DNA of 64,000 nucleotides from Venturia oleaginea (GCA_013176395.1 JABMLP010000007.1:372001-436000), one strand, 5' to 3'; shown: positions 11,170 to 24,412, numbered from the stretch's first letter. A program made the numbers and translations. The notes: generated by a model not told the origin, from the letters alone.

Positions 11170-12744
11170 ATGGCGGATAGGTTCTTCGCAGGAGAAACTG
11201 AGCTCACCAAGTTGAGAGACGAGGTCCTTACCGGAGAATCAGCAGATGATTGGGATGCCATTGAAGAATTGAAAGCAGCCATACTTCAAGATGATTACGA
11301 CAAGCTCCTGGCCCATCTGGATAACAAGGTTACGGCTCCTCTCGAATTCTCACTCACGGATAGTACTGGTAGCAAGAAAACATGGGCCTTGACGGTAGAC
11401 AACCTACAAGAAGCTATTACTGCAGACCCATCCCTAGCATTAGAAACAATCGTCCTGGCATACAAGAGCTCTGCAGTCAAGACCGACCAAATCAACGTGC
11501 TAGGAAAGACACTCAAAAACATGAAGACACAAGGCGCTACCCTACTAGCAAATGAGACCACCGTCTGCAACGCAAAGGTGGCGGGAAAACAGAATGAGCT
11601 GAATATAGCCCTTGACCAAGTAAGCCAGCGTATTCAAGAGGTGGAAAGCTTGCAGCAGCAAGTATTAGGAGTTTTATCAGACCTCCAAGCGGAAAAGAAT
11701 ATGCGCTCCAAGGAATTCGATGAACACACCGACTTGACACAGAAATTCAATGCCCTCAAGGCGCGCAAGATGAATGGAGAAACCGATGACAGCATTGTCT
11801 CCAACCGTGGTGGTGGAAGCCGGACCAAGATGCCCATGCCAAAGGACCTCAAGGATAGCGCTACATCGATAGAATATAAGCAGTGGAAGTCAAGCATCGA
11901 TCTCAAAATTGACGCAGAAGAAATGAGCCTCGTCGCACAGAAAGCCCTGATCATGATATCAGTCACAGGAGAAGCCACAAAGAATGCGCTCCTGATTCTA
12001 CCCGGAACAATGGGTAAGACCTACAGCGAGCTGATAAAGGAAGACCTCTACCTTGTGCTGGATACCAGATTTGTGGATCCATTCGAGGCAGACAACGCGC
12101 GGCAATCATTCAAGACACTGTTGATGAAGCCATATCAGGATTTCACTGAATTCAAGAATGATTTTGAATACAAGGCAGCGGCCTCTGGACTCACTGAAGG
12201 CCTCACAGGGGCGGACAACATCAGTAAGATCATGAAGCGTGAAATGGTTGATAGACTCTACTCTGCATTGGCGAGAGGCCTAGCACGAGAAGTCGGAGAC
12301 TACTCAGTTACCTACTAGCAACTCTGCAATGCCGCCACTGCATTAAGCCGCACATACAAGAAGACATATGATGAGGACCAACTGCGCAGGCGTAATGAAA
12401 AGCCTAAGGACAACTTCAACATCAACGGCAATGGCAATCGCCAGAATGGAGGCAACAATGGCCAGAATGGAGGATTCAGCAATAGAGGATTCAACAATAG
12501 AGGATTCAACAACAGCAGACCCAACTCCTCTAGCAGCGGAGGTGGTCGCTTTGAGCAACGAGACACCAGATTCAACAAGTTCAAGGATTTTGGCCTAACC
12601 TTCGAAGAAGCTGTTCAACTGACTCGAGAGAACAAGTGCTTTAAATGTAAGAAGGAAGGTCATCAACAACGAAATTGCCAAGCTACTACAATCACCGTCT
12701 TACAGTTAAATGGAGTGGTTGCTGAGCTGCCTCTAAACGACTAG
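11170..12744 (+). pseudogene. gag: Gag of family 2 LTR element, with internal stop
   Basis: The start MADRFFAGETEL is chosen at 11170; an in-frame upstream ATG at 11134 is also possible. The protein has a helical N-terminal half and a capsid-like central region (AFL-type segment around YSELIKEDLYLVLDTRFV). An in-frame TAG sits at 12316-12318. Beyond it the frame continues through an N/G-rich linker to a CCHC zinc knuckle, CFKCKKEGHQQRNC, and stops at 12742-12744. The knuckle beyond the stop indicates that the TAG is a mutation rather than the natural end. Pol follows in the -1 frame, as is common in Ty3/gypsy elements. Confidence 0.8.
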
Positions 12745-12749
12745 GCTCG

Positions 12750-15700
12750 GTGGAGGTCACCACACCGGGTCCCAGTAACAGAGACATTGAGTATCGTTAC
12801 ATGGTGCATGAACTGAATCTTTCAAAGATGTTTGGCGGCCCTGCCTTCATCTTTGACATCGTTGTCTACTTTAATGGAATGGGAGTCACTCTCCGGGCAC
12901 TGATTGATACAGGAGCCAACGGCTACGCCTTCATGGACCGCAAGTGTGCAGTGCGATTATCCTCACGATTTTCTCAGGTTGAGCGACGACCTCTTGAGAA
13001 GCCAGCCAAGGCCACCGGATACCAGGACCACAAGGAGGAAGGTATCACACATGCGACGCTGCTACACATAGAATTGGATGGCAGGCAAGAGTACAATGTT
13101 CCCTTCTTAGAGGTGACATTAGGACACCACGATGTGATTTTAGGCAGGGCATGGTTGGCATACAATGATATCTCCCCGGACTGCAAGCGCCATCGATTGC
13201 ACTGGCCAGAATCAAGGCCTAAAGTAGCTCCTCTCCAGCGAAGGGTTATGGTGGAAGACGATGCATACATACCAGCGGAAGCTATCAATGTCAGCGCAAT
13301 CCAAAAGGACATCAATAAGCGGGGGCAGGCAATGAAACTGCAGGATAGGAGGAATCAAGGTGGACGGCTTAGCCAGATCAGGCATCAAGCAGGACAGGCT
13401 AGGCCTAATTTGGACAATACCTTTTCGAAAAGACTGCGCAAATTGACTCAGAATGAGCCAGTTGACTTGACTTTGGCCTTGGACCAGCCCTCACTTCCGC
13501 AGAACACGAAACTGACGCCAACTCTACGCGAGATTACCACGCCAGCACCACCTCCAACAGTCAAAGAAGATCCTAATGAGGACTACCCTGACAGCGATTC
13601 CGACAGTGGATGCTCAGACCTATCTGATTTCGAGGATAGCACTGACAGCGAAGAGGATGAAAATGAAGAGCTGTACGTCAGCTATGGAGACTCTTTCCAA
13701 TGGAGTAGAGCCCGGGGATACAACATAATGGATAAGGAGCTCAAGAGGAGCAACCATCAGGTGGAGATTGAGGCATTGGAGTTTGACCATCGCACCAGAT
13801 CCTGGTATTCAGAAGACCGAGTTGATCTCTGCCTCATCAGCGCTGCAGGATTTCGACTAGCTTTAAAAGATAAGGAAGCCATCGCAGGCTCCATATCATT
13901 GCATGAGGTTGAGCTCCGTATATGTGAACTGACGCAGCAGCAAGCTGAAGCCAAAGGAGACTCGCCTGAAGACCATGCACAGCGATTAAGGCTATCGTTG
14001 GCATCATTGGATGGACGACTACCTGCAGATGAGTCTGCGGACATGAAGGAGCTCATTGACAACAAGCTACCGGCAAAGCATGCAAAGTTTAAGCATGTCT
14101 TTTCAGAAGCAGACTCGAATCGATTGGCAATCTACAAAGAAGGTGTTGACCATGTCATTGAATTAGAAGGTGGAGACAAGGCTTCGCCTGGATTCTGCCC
14201 TCTGTACAACATGTCATTGGATGAGCTGAACTTCGTCAAAGAATGGCTACTGAAGAATCTTGACTCAGGCTTTATTGAGACAAGCATATCCCCATTCGCA
14301 TCGCCTGTACTCATCGCCAAGAAGCCCACGCCGGTGGGTGAGAAGCAGAAGTTCCGCTTCTGTATTGATTACCGCAGACTCAACACGCTCACAAAGTAAG
14401 ACCGATATCCTATTCCGCTCATCACAGAGACAATGGCTAGATTGTCAAAGGCCAAGGTCTTTACAAAGCTAGATATCCGACAAGCTTTCCATCGAATTCG
14501 GATGGACCCGGACTCTGAAGACCTCACCACTTTTCGTACCCGATATGGAAGTTTCAAATGCAAAGTCATGATGGAGGGACTGGTTAATGGCTCTGCTACC
14601 TGGCAGAAGTACATGAATACGATCCTAATGGAATACCTTGACGACTTCTGCACCGCATACCTTGATGATATCCTCATCTTCTCGGAAGACCTATTGCAGC
14701 ACACAGCACGTTCACAAGGTACTTGAAAGACTGCGCGCTGCAGGCTTACAATGTGACATCAAAAAGAGTGAGTTTGATGTTACTGAAACCAAGTACCTAG
14801 GCTCCATCATCAGCACCGAAGGTATCAGGGTTGACCCGGACAAGATTGCTGTTGTTAAGTACTGGAAGCAGCCCCGCACCGTCAAACAAGTTCAAAGCTT
14901 CATTGGCTTCTGCAACTTCTATCGGAGATTTATCGAGAACTTTGGCAGGATGGCCCGCCCATTGATTCGGCTTACTCGCAAAGGACACATCTTTGATTTC
15001 AACGAAGAGTGTATAGAAGCTTTTGATATGCTAAAGCAAGCCCTTACCTCTACGCCAGTCCTCGCATTGTACGACCCTTTGCTACTAACCCGGATGGAAA
15101 CTGATGCTTCTGACGGAGTAGTTGCAGGTGTCCTATCTCAGAAAGGAAAAGATAACCAATGGCACCCAGTAGCCTTCTTCAGCAAGACAATGAACGTACA
15201 CGAGCTGAACTACAAGATTCACGACAAGGAACTACTGGCATTAATCAAAGGCCTTGAAGAATGGAGCGCATTTTTGAGAGGTTTGCAGCAGCCATTTGTG
15301 GCTATTACTGACCACCGCGCACTGGAATACTTTACCACCAAGAGGATGTTGAACGCACGACAAGCTCGATGGTCAGAGGTTATCTGTAACTATGACTTTA
15401 CTATTGTCTACCGCCCTGGCAAGGAAAACACCATCGCAGATGCCCTGTCACGGAAATCGGATGAACTGAAGTCACAAAAGGCAATTGCCAACGCAGCCCG
15501 CACAATACAGTTCATCAAAGATGACCAGATTGGTGCCCAGATCCAGGCGCTTAACATCAACGCAGAACAGCTACACCTAGTGGACCAGCTACTCAACGCC
15601 AATCGGACCGCACAATCACTGCAGCAGTTCAGAGACGTCGCTAGCGATGACCATACGACTCTCCACCTTGAAGATGGTCTCCTATTACACCAGGGTCGCC

Positions 15701-17184
15701 TTTTTATTCCAGAGAATGATCAACTCCGCCGAAAGCTACTTGATGAGGTAGATACAACATTACCCTCTGCCCACCCTGGCCGCAACAAAACTCGAAAGAT
15801 TGTCGCACAGCAGTTTTACTGGCCGCGGATGAATGCAGACATTGATCAATATATTGCGGCATGCCAGGATTGCAGGAGGTCATCAGTTCCTAGGGACAAG
15901 ACTCCGGGATTGCTGAAACCATTGCCAATACCTGAGAGGCCCTGGCAGCACGTTTCAATGGACTTCATGTCCCTCAACAAAGACAAGCACGGATATGATA
16001 ATGTCATGATAGTAGTGGATCGTCTAGGAAAGCGCCCTTTCTCCCTACCATGTCACAAGGAAGTGAAGGCCAAAGATGCTGCATAGCTGTACTACAAACA
16101 CATCTACCGCATCTATGGGCTGCCTGATACTATTGTCAGCGATCGGGATCCAAGATTTGTGTCGCAGTTCTGGGACGAATTGAGCCTTATTCTGGGCATC
16201 CAATTGCGTAAGAGTACCTCAGAACATGCTCAAACTGATGGCCAGACTGAGATCGTCAACCAGGCATTGCAACAGAAACTAAGGATCTTTGTCAATCATT
16301 ACCAAGACAATTGACCTGAGCTGTTACCTGCAATGGACTTTGCTGCAGCGTCGGCACCTCATGAGTCTACGGGCTTATCGCCATCGGAGGTTGAAATGGG
16401 GTTTTGTGCTGCCTAGAATGCATTACGATTGGGAGGCTCGCAAGCCAATGAAAGGACAATCGTCGCTTGAGAAGCTCAATCGCGGGAAGCACAACGTTAC
16501 GCCACTCGTATGTACGAGGCATGGAACTTCGCAAAGACTCAACTCTTCAAGGCCCAACAGGGGCAATCTCTGCAGGCAAACAAGAAGCGCAGGCCTGAAG
16601 ACTTCGGCTTTGACGACACCACAGGCATGGGCGATATGGTGTACGTCACCAAGAGAGCCTGGCGCACTGATCGACCGTCCGACAAGTTGGATAACCCTGT
16701 GGTAGGCCCATTTCCTATCATTGGAAAAAGAGGACATAGTTGGGAGGTTCAGTTACCACAATCGTTCAAGATACTCAATGTTTTTCACTCTGATCGATTG
16801 AGGAAAGCGGCTACAGAGGGGCTCCCAGGTCAAATCAATACCAACGATCCAAATGATGCCTACGAAGTGCACAGCCATGTCGAGTGGGAGGTTGAGGCCA
16901 TCCTTGGAAGCCGTATTCACCGACAAAAGCTACAATACATGGTATCATGGAAAGGTTGGAACCCAGATAATACATGGTATGATGCTGAGAGCTTTAAGAA
17001 CTCACCAAAGCTGCTCAGGCTCTACCACCAGGATCACCCCGAGCGAGATGGTCCGCCATTGAGGTTGACAGAATGGCAGGACGCCTATGACCGAGAGAAT
17101 GAGAATCCACCACATGAGGACGATAATGCGGCGGTCTCCAAGGGGAGAATGACTAGAATGCGCACAAGGATGAATAGGCGCTAG
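12750..17184 (+). pseudogene. pol: Pol of family 2 LTR element (PR-RT-RH-INT-chromodomain), broken
   Basis: The aspartic protease motif is LIDTGANGYAFM. An acidic linker (DSDSDSGCSDLSDFEDSTD) precedes RT (FCIDYRRLN, catalytic YLDDILIFSED), and RNase H follows (TDHRALEYF ... ADALSRK). The integrase has its zinc module (HPGRNKTRK ... CQDCRR) and a core with SDRDPRF and QTDGQTE. The C-terminus is a chromodomain (QYMVSWKGWNPDNTWYDAE). Breaks are a TAA at 14397-14399, a frameshift near 14690-14700, and in-frame stops at 16084 (TAG), 16312 (TGA), 16414 (TAG) and 16468 (TGA). Each stop could come from a C-to-T change of CAA, CAG or CGA, compatible with light RIP-like mutation or ordinary decay. The element cannot be autonomous. 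Confidence 0.88.
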
Positions 17185-17372
17185 GCTATGGGCCTTTTGC
17201 TACTTTGAGTCCTTTCTCTCCTTCCAGCTATGGGTGTTTTGTATCCTCAAATCAATGGCAGAAGGGATTCAGATTGAAGAGGCGTTTGGTATATGTTTTG
17301 CTAGCAATGTGGCCAGCCAAGTTGATTCCTCTCGGGATAACTGGGCTTTCTTTTTTTTTGGGGGGGGGTAAA

Positions 17373-17563
17373 TGTGACGGCACGGCATGGCTCCTTTGCC
17401 GTCACGTTACTTCATGGCTCGGGCGGATCGGCTTAGCCACATTGTGGCTAAGGCGCGATATCTTCGCGCCCTCGTAGTAACTCGTTCTCTACCATAAATT
17501 CTATTATCACACTCAGTTCTTAGAACCCTAGTTCATTCTATACATCCTATCGCTGCCGTGACA
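17373..17563 (+). repeat. 3' LTR of family 2 element (191 bp)
   Basis: It begins TGTGACGGCACGG straight after TTTTTGGGGGGGGGTAAA and ends GCTGCCGTGACA. It is the same length as the inverted LTR at 10299-10489. Confidence 0.9.
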
Positions 17564-18520
17564 TTAGTGCATGGAAATTAAATTCCCGATAAAATGAGAT
17601 TAGTATGAATATTCATCGATTTCTAGCGATGTGAAGCGGGATAGTTGGTGATGCAATTTGGAGGCGAGGATGTGAATAGGCTCAGTGACTGTTGGTGGTG
17701 GGAACCACATATTCGTCCGTTTCGCTTTTGAGTCCTTGTAAAGGCTAACCTGCCTTCAGCCTCGCGCAGAGAAAAATTTCCCCATCTTATCTTCAGTACA
17801 TCACCATTAGCTACGGAAAAATGAAGGATAGAAGGTGCAAAGTAGTACCACAACCCATCCCCCCCCATGTTTCGCATTAACACATGAATTCAAAAGTGAA
17901 ACGTAATAGCCGATGCTCCCGTCTCTCATCAAAAAAGAACATTCCCACCCCGCTCCATAAAAGATTCCCCATCGCCTCCGACGTTTATTGAGATAAAAAG
18001 AAATCCAGACCAATTCCAATTGTTTCATATAGGCACACGCGCACGTAGCGGACGAAAGCGAGCTTGAAACGAGGAACGGACCAACCCCGGAGCGAGCCCC
18101 CACGGAATTTGGGGCCGAATCCGAGGAGCGAAAAATGTTCATCCGGGCGAGGAAAAATTCGGAGGTTTTCTGAGTAGATGGGTTGAGGGTAAGTATCTTA
18201 GCGAAGCACAGAAGTACTGCATTGCCGTTAACTCGTGTGTTAGTTCGGTTGGATGGTTCGGTTTGCCGATGCGGGTTATTCATTCCGGCTGCTCATTGGG
18301 GTCGTATGACTGAAATGTCCATGATCAGTATACGTTTGAATTATTAGTATAGCCCGGAACGTTTTTACTGAGATGGGTGAATGCCTGTATCATCAGCATT
18401 ACACAAACTCTAGCAATCCGTTAATATATCAAGTGATGAAGATTACGGTGTATTGAAAAAGTACTTTCGAATCTAATGCGGCATAACGCCATGGTTATCT
18501 AGAATACAACATACAAAACC
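17564..18520. other. Gene-free stretch downstream of the LTR nest
   Basis: No supported gene, RNA or repeat seen. It does not continue either LTR family, which matters for how the nest formed. Confidence 0.5.
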
Positions 18521-20390
18521 TCAAGACTTTCTCAGCCTCACAAACCACGACGACCACCATGATGTTGACTTCGTCTGTGGCTGTGCTGCTGATGATGAGG
18601 GTTTTGCTGATAATGCGGGGGCTGCAGGTGCTGCAGGCGATGCGGGGGCTGCAGTCGCGGGTGGTGCAGCAGCCGTGGGTGGTGCAGCAGCCGCGGGTGG
18701 TGCAGCAGCCGCGGGTGGTGCAGCAGCAGCGGGCGGTACTGCAGCAGCGGGCGGTGCAGCAGCAGCAGGTGGTGCAGCAGCAGGTGGGGGCGCTGCGGAT
18801 GCTGGAGGCGATGCAACCGCCGCACCCTTGACCGGCTTCTTAACGTACATAACAGCTGTTCCAGAAGTCAGAAGACAATCCAAAAGAAAGTGCAAGGTAG
18901 ATTCAAACATACTCAAACCCATGACTTGATCCCACGATCCATCTGGCTCCTTCATGCCTGGCCACTTCTCGAAGTCATAGTTTGCCGCAAGCGTTAATTT
19001 CTGCCCCTTCTTGATCTCTTTGATGTTCAACCCCTTGGTTTGACCACAGGGACTGATACGGCTGATATGTTTCATCGTCATATTCGCCATATTCTCCATT
19101 CCCGGCATATCGCCCATACCTTTGGAGATGTAGGATGGCGAACCGCCATAGGAAGCTTCACTGTTGCAAGCGAGTTTGTCGTCAATGTGGAGGGTGGACT
19201 CCAAACCGCCATCGTGAATGTGGCCGAGGATTCCCATCACTTCAGCGTCGATTGTTGATGTCCATGAGGAGCTGAGAGTGAATTTTGCTTTCAATACATA
19301 TTAGTGAATTTCGCCCATTCATTTGTTTTTCAACTCACATTTGCCCTCTGGTGGGTTTACTTCGCTGGTTCCACAATTCCTGATGTCGTGGTGGATGAGC
19401 TGAACATCGTGTGGCAATGGATGTCCGTCCAGGATATCCCAAACCATCGTGAAGTAAACAGTCTCGTCCTTGCCATTCTCGTTCATCAATTCTAACAACA
19501 GAGCGAGCTTGTCCTGGGGCCTGATCCTATATCCGGCATCGGTTACTCCCATATCTGGGAAGACGGCATCAGTCCTCTCATTTCCTGTGGAAAAGATTCG
19601 TTCCGAAAGAAATTGAGTCGAATTGGCAGTAACATGGGGGAGTGAGAAGGGTTCCTGCAGACATGTCGTGTCTTCTCTTCCTTCACCAATAGCCAAAATA
19701 ACGGAGTGATGTAGCCAGAGCCCAGTATCGACGTTCGCCTGTTTACCATCTGCGTACTCCAGACTCTGCCTCATACCGATAATCGTGCATTCGCCCGAGC
19801 AAGGCTTGTCAAAGTTCCATTCTGGCCAATTCTCCAACATGCCATAGCGCTGGTTGTGCAACATGACCTTGGCGCTGGGCACTTTGTATGGACCGTACCG
19901 AATCTTGATGGCCTTCGCGCCAGGAACGTTTGTCTCAGACTTGAGCTCTTGCCTTCGAGGTATCGCTGCGGCCTCCGGAGGTGGGTCCGTTAGTCCATAG
20001 GGTGTTCCTTTAAATGATTCTTTGTACCATTCTGGAAAGCCTCCAGCGCTGGTTTTGGTGGCGCCCATCAGTTCGACGAAAGCTTGGAATGCAGAAACTG
20101 AATGCTCATTAGTGTAGAACCTCCCGTTTTATGGAGTTGTACTCACGAGCTTCAGGAGTGCCAGTGAAATGGCCTTCTTGTTTGTTGTATTTCGCCTTTA
20201 GCAGAGGCATAACAGCAGTAACGAGCGATGGTTTCTTCATGAGGATACTCCATTGAATCCTTTTGTCAAATTCAATTCCAAAAAGCGTGAACTGCCTTTT
20301 GGATTTCGGCTTGGTAGCTGTAGTTTCCTCTACCGGTGCCGCAAGAATATTGGCAGCCAGTAAGGCTGTGAGACATGAGCTTAATCTCAT
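18521..20390 (-). CDS. Secreted SURNod19-like protein with Ala/Pro-rich tail
   Basis: Exons on the minus strand are 20390-20147, 20097-19339, 19287-18913 and 18855-18521, giving 570 codons. The protein starts MRLSSCLTALLAANILAAP, a signal peptide. The body has YGPYKVPSAKVMLHNQRYG, CSGECTIIGMRQSLEYADG, TGLWLHHSVILA, RNCGTSEVNPPEGK and EVMGILGHIHDGG. This pattern of LH(H)/HxH histidines and paired cysteines fits the SURNod19 family of plants and fungi (molecular role not established; metal binding is an inference). The tail at about 18600-18800 is an APPAAA-type low-complexity stretch ending in STSWWSSWFVRL. Introns are 49-57 bp with GT...AG ends. The family name is my best recollection; the gene model itself is firm. 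Confidence 0.7.
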
Positions 20391-22571
20391 TGTGGGAAAC
20401 GAGTGTGTCAGTCGGTGTTGTAAGGAACTGGTCTGTCGGGTTCGATTGGGGAGAAAAGGAGGGACGACAGCAATCTCTACGCCTCAGCAGTCTCTTGTGG
20501 TATATATTCAGCGCATAAACGTAAATCAAGGGTGGCAATCACAAACTAATGCGAACCCTGAGAACGTCGTCCTATGTAGCCTCGTGCTGGGGATCCTTCC
20601 ATGGGGCACTATAGATCCGCCTTGAGTTGACAGTCTTTCTGATTGAACTCCATTGTTTACCATCCTGTGCGCATCAGGCTAGACAAATTGTGGCGAATGG
20701 CAATCAATGTTCCAGGAGACGAGAAAAGCAGAGCCGAAAGTGCTTCATCGCACTACACTTGAGATAAATGAAAGACATGACACCTCCGGTTGGGCCGAGC
20801 GCTCTACATTGATCTTGATTTGGGCTGTTCAAGCGTCGCACAGGATGTCGAATAGATTGAGAGGACGCCCTATCAGGAGAGCGGAGGGGAGTGGGCCGAC
20901 AAAGAGTTTGAAGGGAAAGGAATAGCATCATCCGCCAACCAATCTCCAACATGTTCCTTGAACGAACTGATGGTTCGAGAATGTGATGCAGCAAAAATCG
21001 CATTCCGCAAAAGTCTTTCTACAACCACACCACGGACAAGTGAACATTTCCGTGGCTAAGATGTTGTTGACAGGTCCCATTTGAAAGTAACAGAATCGCA
21101 CAAACCGAATGTCGTAGGGCAGATCAAATCAAACCAGGGAGGCCCGCTATCGCTTTAGAAAAACAAAGAACTGGAGTTAGGCCTAGCCGTTTATCGGGGT
21201 CTCCGAAAGGTATAACCACTGGACGATGTACCCTACAGTGAAGAGACATAGAATGCGGAGTTTATTTCACAGTTCGGAAGTTCCGCTCGCTGATGACTTC
21301 TTGTGTGAACACGTGGACCTTGCAGCAGATCGCCTTACCGAGGACATCATCAACAATACCCTCCTCCTTGTTGAGGAACGAAACCTAAGCAGCGAGTACT
21401 GCTTACCGTGTGGGATCAAAAGGCCAAACCGAACCAGCCGATTTTTCTCGAAATTCGTGCAGAGAGTAGATCGGAATTCTCCGCAGGGTGAGCCAAAGAG
21501 ATTGCCAATGCATGCAGGGACAATTGGTGGTTTCGGCACGGATACTGTAATGCTGTTCGTTTATACAGCGATATTTGATGGTCAGGAAGATCATACTTTA
21601 GAGATAGATTTGCCCCCAAGATTTCACAAATGATCTCCTCTTGGTACCAGGTACTATATTGACATTGCTGTTCCCTGAGTAGTAGTTATAGCAATTCATT
21701 TCAAACGATCGCTGTAGGGAAGTAGCTCACAACCAATCAGCAGCATACAGCAATGCTTGCAGTTTGTCCGCTCTAGGCCATAATGATCTGCCCAGGGGCA
21801 CATCTCAATCCCAGCATTTCCGCCGCAGCAAAGCAAATCCTGTAAAAGGTTCTGACAAAAATCGATGAATTGTCGCACGTAAATCCATGGTCATTCTGGT
21901 GGTAAGAATGATTTGATTGCATCAACGTAGTTTGGTAATTTGGAAGTGAGAAGTCCGTGGCAGTGGCTATGCGCGTGTCAAAATGTCAGTATTGAAAGGG
22001 CCGAGAAAGGGCCGGTTGAATCTGAAACTTGCTCGCCTTGGAGATCCTAGGGGGCATGGTCGCGCAAACGACAGATCCCCCGCCAGATTGTTGTGTGAAA
22101 AGGTTCAAGCTGTGGCTGTCTTTCCCTCATCATATCAACACCTTCTATGGCCTACCGCTGATGCTATCAGTCCAACATTCAGTGGTGTTTACAATCACGT
22201 CATTGGCAATGTGAGCTCCATCAGCAGTGACGATATCAATGATAGGGTTGTAGCCCGCTCCATCCGCACTCTGAGCGTAAGTGGAATCGATATCATTCGT
22301 GGTGCGAATGATCTGGGTATATGTCATCCTGAATGCCCATTTTCGATAGTTTCCACTACAGAAACTATGATCCACGGCTTGGCTTGTCGAGTATATCTCG
22401 CGCGGAAGAAGTGGTTTCAAGTAACGTATAACGTTATCATGCTGTTTGAATGACGATGGCGGAATGAGGTTTGACAAAAGTGAGATGGATAATGCAATGT
22501 TCGTGTTCGCGATGAACCTTGGCAAGAGTGCGGCCTCAGGCATAAAGAACGTGACCTTTGGCCGGATCACC
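20391..22571. other. Long intergenic region, one weak hypothetical frame
   Basis: The longest plausible frame is 21226-21633 (+), 135 codons from MYPTVKRHRMRSLF, without a domain, signal peptide or coding-like neighbours. A 156-codon plus frame and a 141-codon minus frame overlap each other at 21983-22570. I do not support any of these as genes. The interval ends at a transposon target TA (22572-22573). Confidence 0.4.
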
Positions 22572-22573
22572 TA

Positions 22574-24396
22574 ACGTAATCCACCATCGAGCGGTACACA
22601 CCACCGAGCGGTACACATTTTCGTATCCTCATCAATTACTCTATTATGCGCCAATAAATCTCTCTTTTTTAAATATTCCTATCTTTATTTTTGACAGTTG
22701 ATTACAAAATGGTCACCACTGCGACAAATAAAACAAGTAATTACAATGTTCTCCTCTCCATTTGGTGGTTCTTCCTCAATATAAGGCTCTTGATCAACCT
22801 GCTTACTGCTGATAACCGAAGCTTCTTTAGAAAGTTGAAGTAAGCTTGAGCCCTCTGCAACAGTTAAAGCGCTTGATTGACTAATACATCTCCTTTTTAG
22901 TTGCCTCTTTCGCTTCTGCCTCTCATTTGCAGCCCTTAATTTCTCATTTTCCGCAGCTAGTAAAGCGGCGCCTTGCATCGCGATCTGGCAGCCCTTGACA
23001 AGCTGATTAAGGGCCTGATCTGTTGGTGTTGGTGGACTTTTTGAACGTCTCTTAAGATAGCCTTTGATTGTAGCTACCTGCAGCTCTACCTGGGTTAGAT
23101 TCTGAGGTGTTTCTGGTTGCCATTGCTCTTGGTTTGCGGCCACGGGCGCTGTAGGGGTAGATGGCCTAATCTGGATGGTTCAAAGTACCTGATCTGGATC
23201 AAAAGGTACGAAACCGGCAGCAGTGAAGCTGCGTTGAATATTGTTTTGTGTGAGGGCACTAATTCGAGCAATTTTAAAGGCGTGAAGAAACTCAATTTTG
23301 TCGATATGATTTATGTATGCCAAGCCTCATATATTCCGAGACTTGGTGGCCGTAGGTACGCTTGAGGACCGTAAAACAACCAATATCGAGAGGTTGAAGA
23401 AGATGTGATGAATGCGGTGGCATACAAAGAGTAATAATCATCCGGTCTGCACAAAATTGATCAAATTCTGGCGTTGCGTGGCTGCCGTGGCCATCCAGAA
23501 TTAGTAGTCGATAACTACCAACCTTTCTTGCGGCTGTATTTGGCTCGAAAACCTCTTTTAACCAATGTAATCCAAGCTTGTCATTAGCCCATCCATTTGT
23601 ACTCAAAGCGATTGTCCAATCAGGCGGTAGATTGTTGTTTTCGTACCAAGATGATATATGTACCTTGCCTTTGAAGATCACCATCGGCGAGAGGCTCCAA
23701 CCCAGCGCATTGATCGATTCGATTGCCGTAACCCATTCGCGATAGCCAGGCTGTAATTGAGGGGGTCTGCCACGCCTATCTGAGGCAGTAACTACGCGTG
23801 AGGTACTTGCAAGGCCCATTGCAAAGCCAGTTTCGTCGAAGTTGTAGATATCGTTATTGAGGATGCCGTATTTAGCGATTGTGTTTTGTACAAGCCGAAA
23901 CCAGGCCCCAATAAGGGCTGGATCTTCGCATCTTGCCCTTTGATCATCGTAGCTGCGTGAATATCGCGATTTGAGGCTAGAGCGGCGGTTGATGTATCGC
24001 TGAGGCCAATTTACACCGATTTTGCAATCTGAGCCTACACGCTGCTCGAGTACGATTTTTGCCGCATCGCGTACCCCAGTAACGGTCAATGGATAACCTC
24101 TTTCATCCATAGATAGTATCCAATGCTCAACGACCTCCTCTTCCGTATCCGTAAGCGTTTGGCAATTTGGGCGCGAATCGACGCGTGAAGCGCGTCCGCG
24201 AAGGCGGGAGGCAAGGGAAGTAAATGGGACAGAATAGGCATCAGCGGCCTTTCAAATAAGCGTCATGAGCAAGGAGTAGTTGACCCTCTTTCTGGGCCTT
24301 TGTATTGACTAGTTGTGGTGGCATTGTGGGTTAATCGATGAGGATACGAAAATGTGTACCGCTCGGTGGTGTGTACCGCTCGATGGTGGATTACGT
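22574..24396 (-). mobile_element. Pogo/Fot1-like DNA transposon 1 (1823 bp)
   Basis: Terminal inverted repeats of about 65 bp with one mismatch begin ACGTAATCCACC at both ends. They are flanked by TA at 22572-22573 and 24397-24398. Each inverted repeat contains two tandem copies of a motif CACCRYCGAGCGGTACACA-like. A minus-strand transposase relic fills the element. Confidence 0.9.
22685..24324 (-). pseudogene. Pogo/Fot1-like DDE transposase, frameshifted
   Basis: The start is MPPQLVNTKAQKEGQ at 24324. A frameshift near 24250 is followed by a CENP-B-type helix-turn-helix segment (LTDTEEEVVEHWILSMDERG). The DDE_1 catalytic core reads YNFDETGFAMG, LLILDGHGSH and LLQPLDIGCF, so all three acidic positions are present. 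A second disruption at about 23292-23300 separates the core from the C-terminal tail, with another stop near 23190. The tail ends in a zinc-knuckle-like CFICRSGDHFVINC at 22685. Length and order match fungal Fot1/pogo transposases, but the frame is broken. Confidence 0.85.
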
Positions 24397-24412
24397 TATC
24401 GGGGATACACCC

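Larger units (their letters stand above)
10667..17563 (+). mobile_element. Ty3/gypsy chromoviral LTR element (family 2), full length but broken
   Basis: The LTRs start TGTGACGGCA and end GCTGCCGTGACA. Between them lie gag with a CCHC knuckle, then protease, RT, RNase H, integrase and a C-terminal chromodomain, which places it in the chromovirus branch of Ty3/gypsy. A polypurine tract with a G9 run precedes the 3' LTR. The flanking pentamers (CCAAT left, TTAGT right) do not match, so no target duplication supports a simple insertion, in line with later rearrangement at this locus. Confidence 0.9.

Noticed and set aside
18559..18929. Plus-strand Gly/Ala- and Val/Gln-rich frames over 18559-18929
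   Set aside because: Antisense readings of the Ala/Pro repeat tail of the SURNod19-like gene.
21983..22570. Overlapping 156-codon plus and 141-codon minus frames
   Set aside because: Neither has recognisable features, and mutually exclusive frames on both strands suggest chance.
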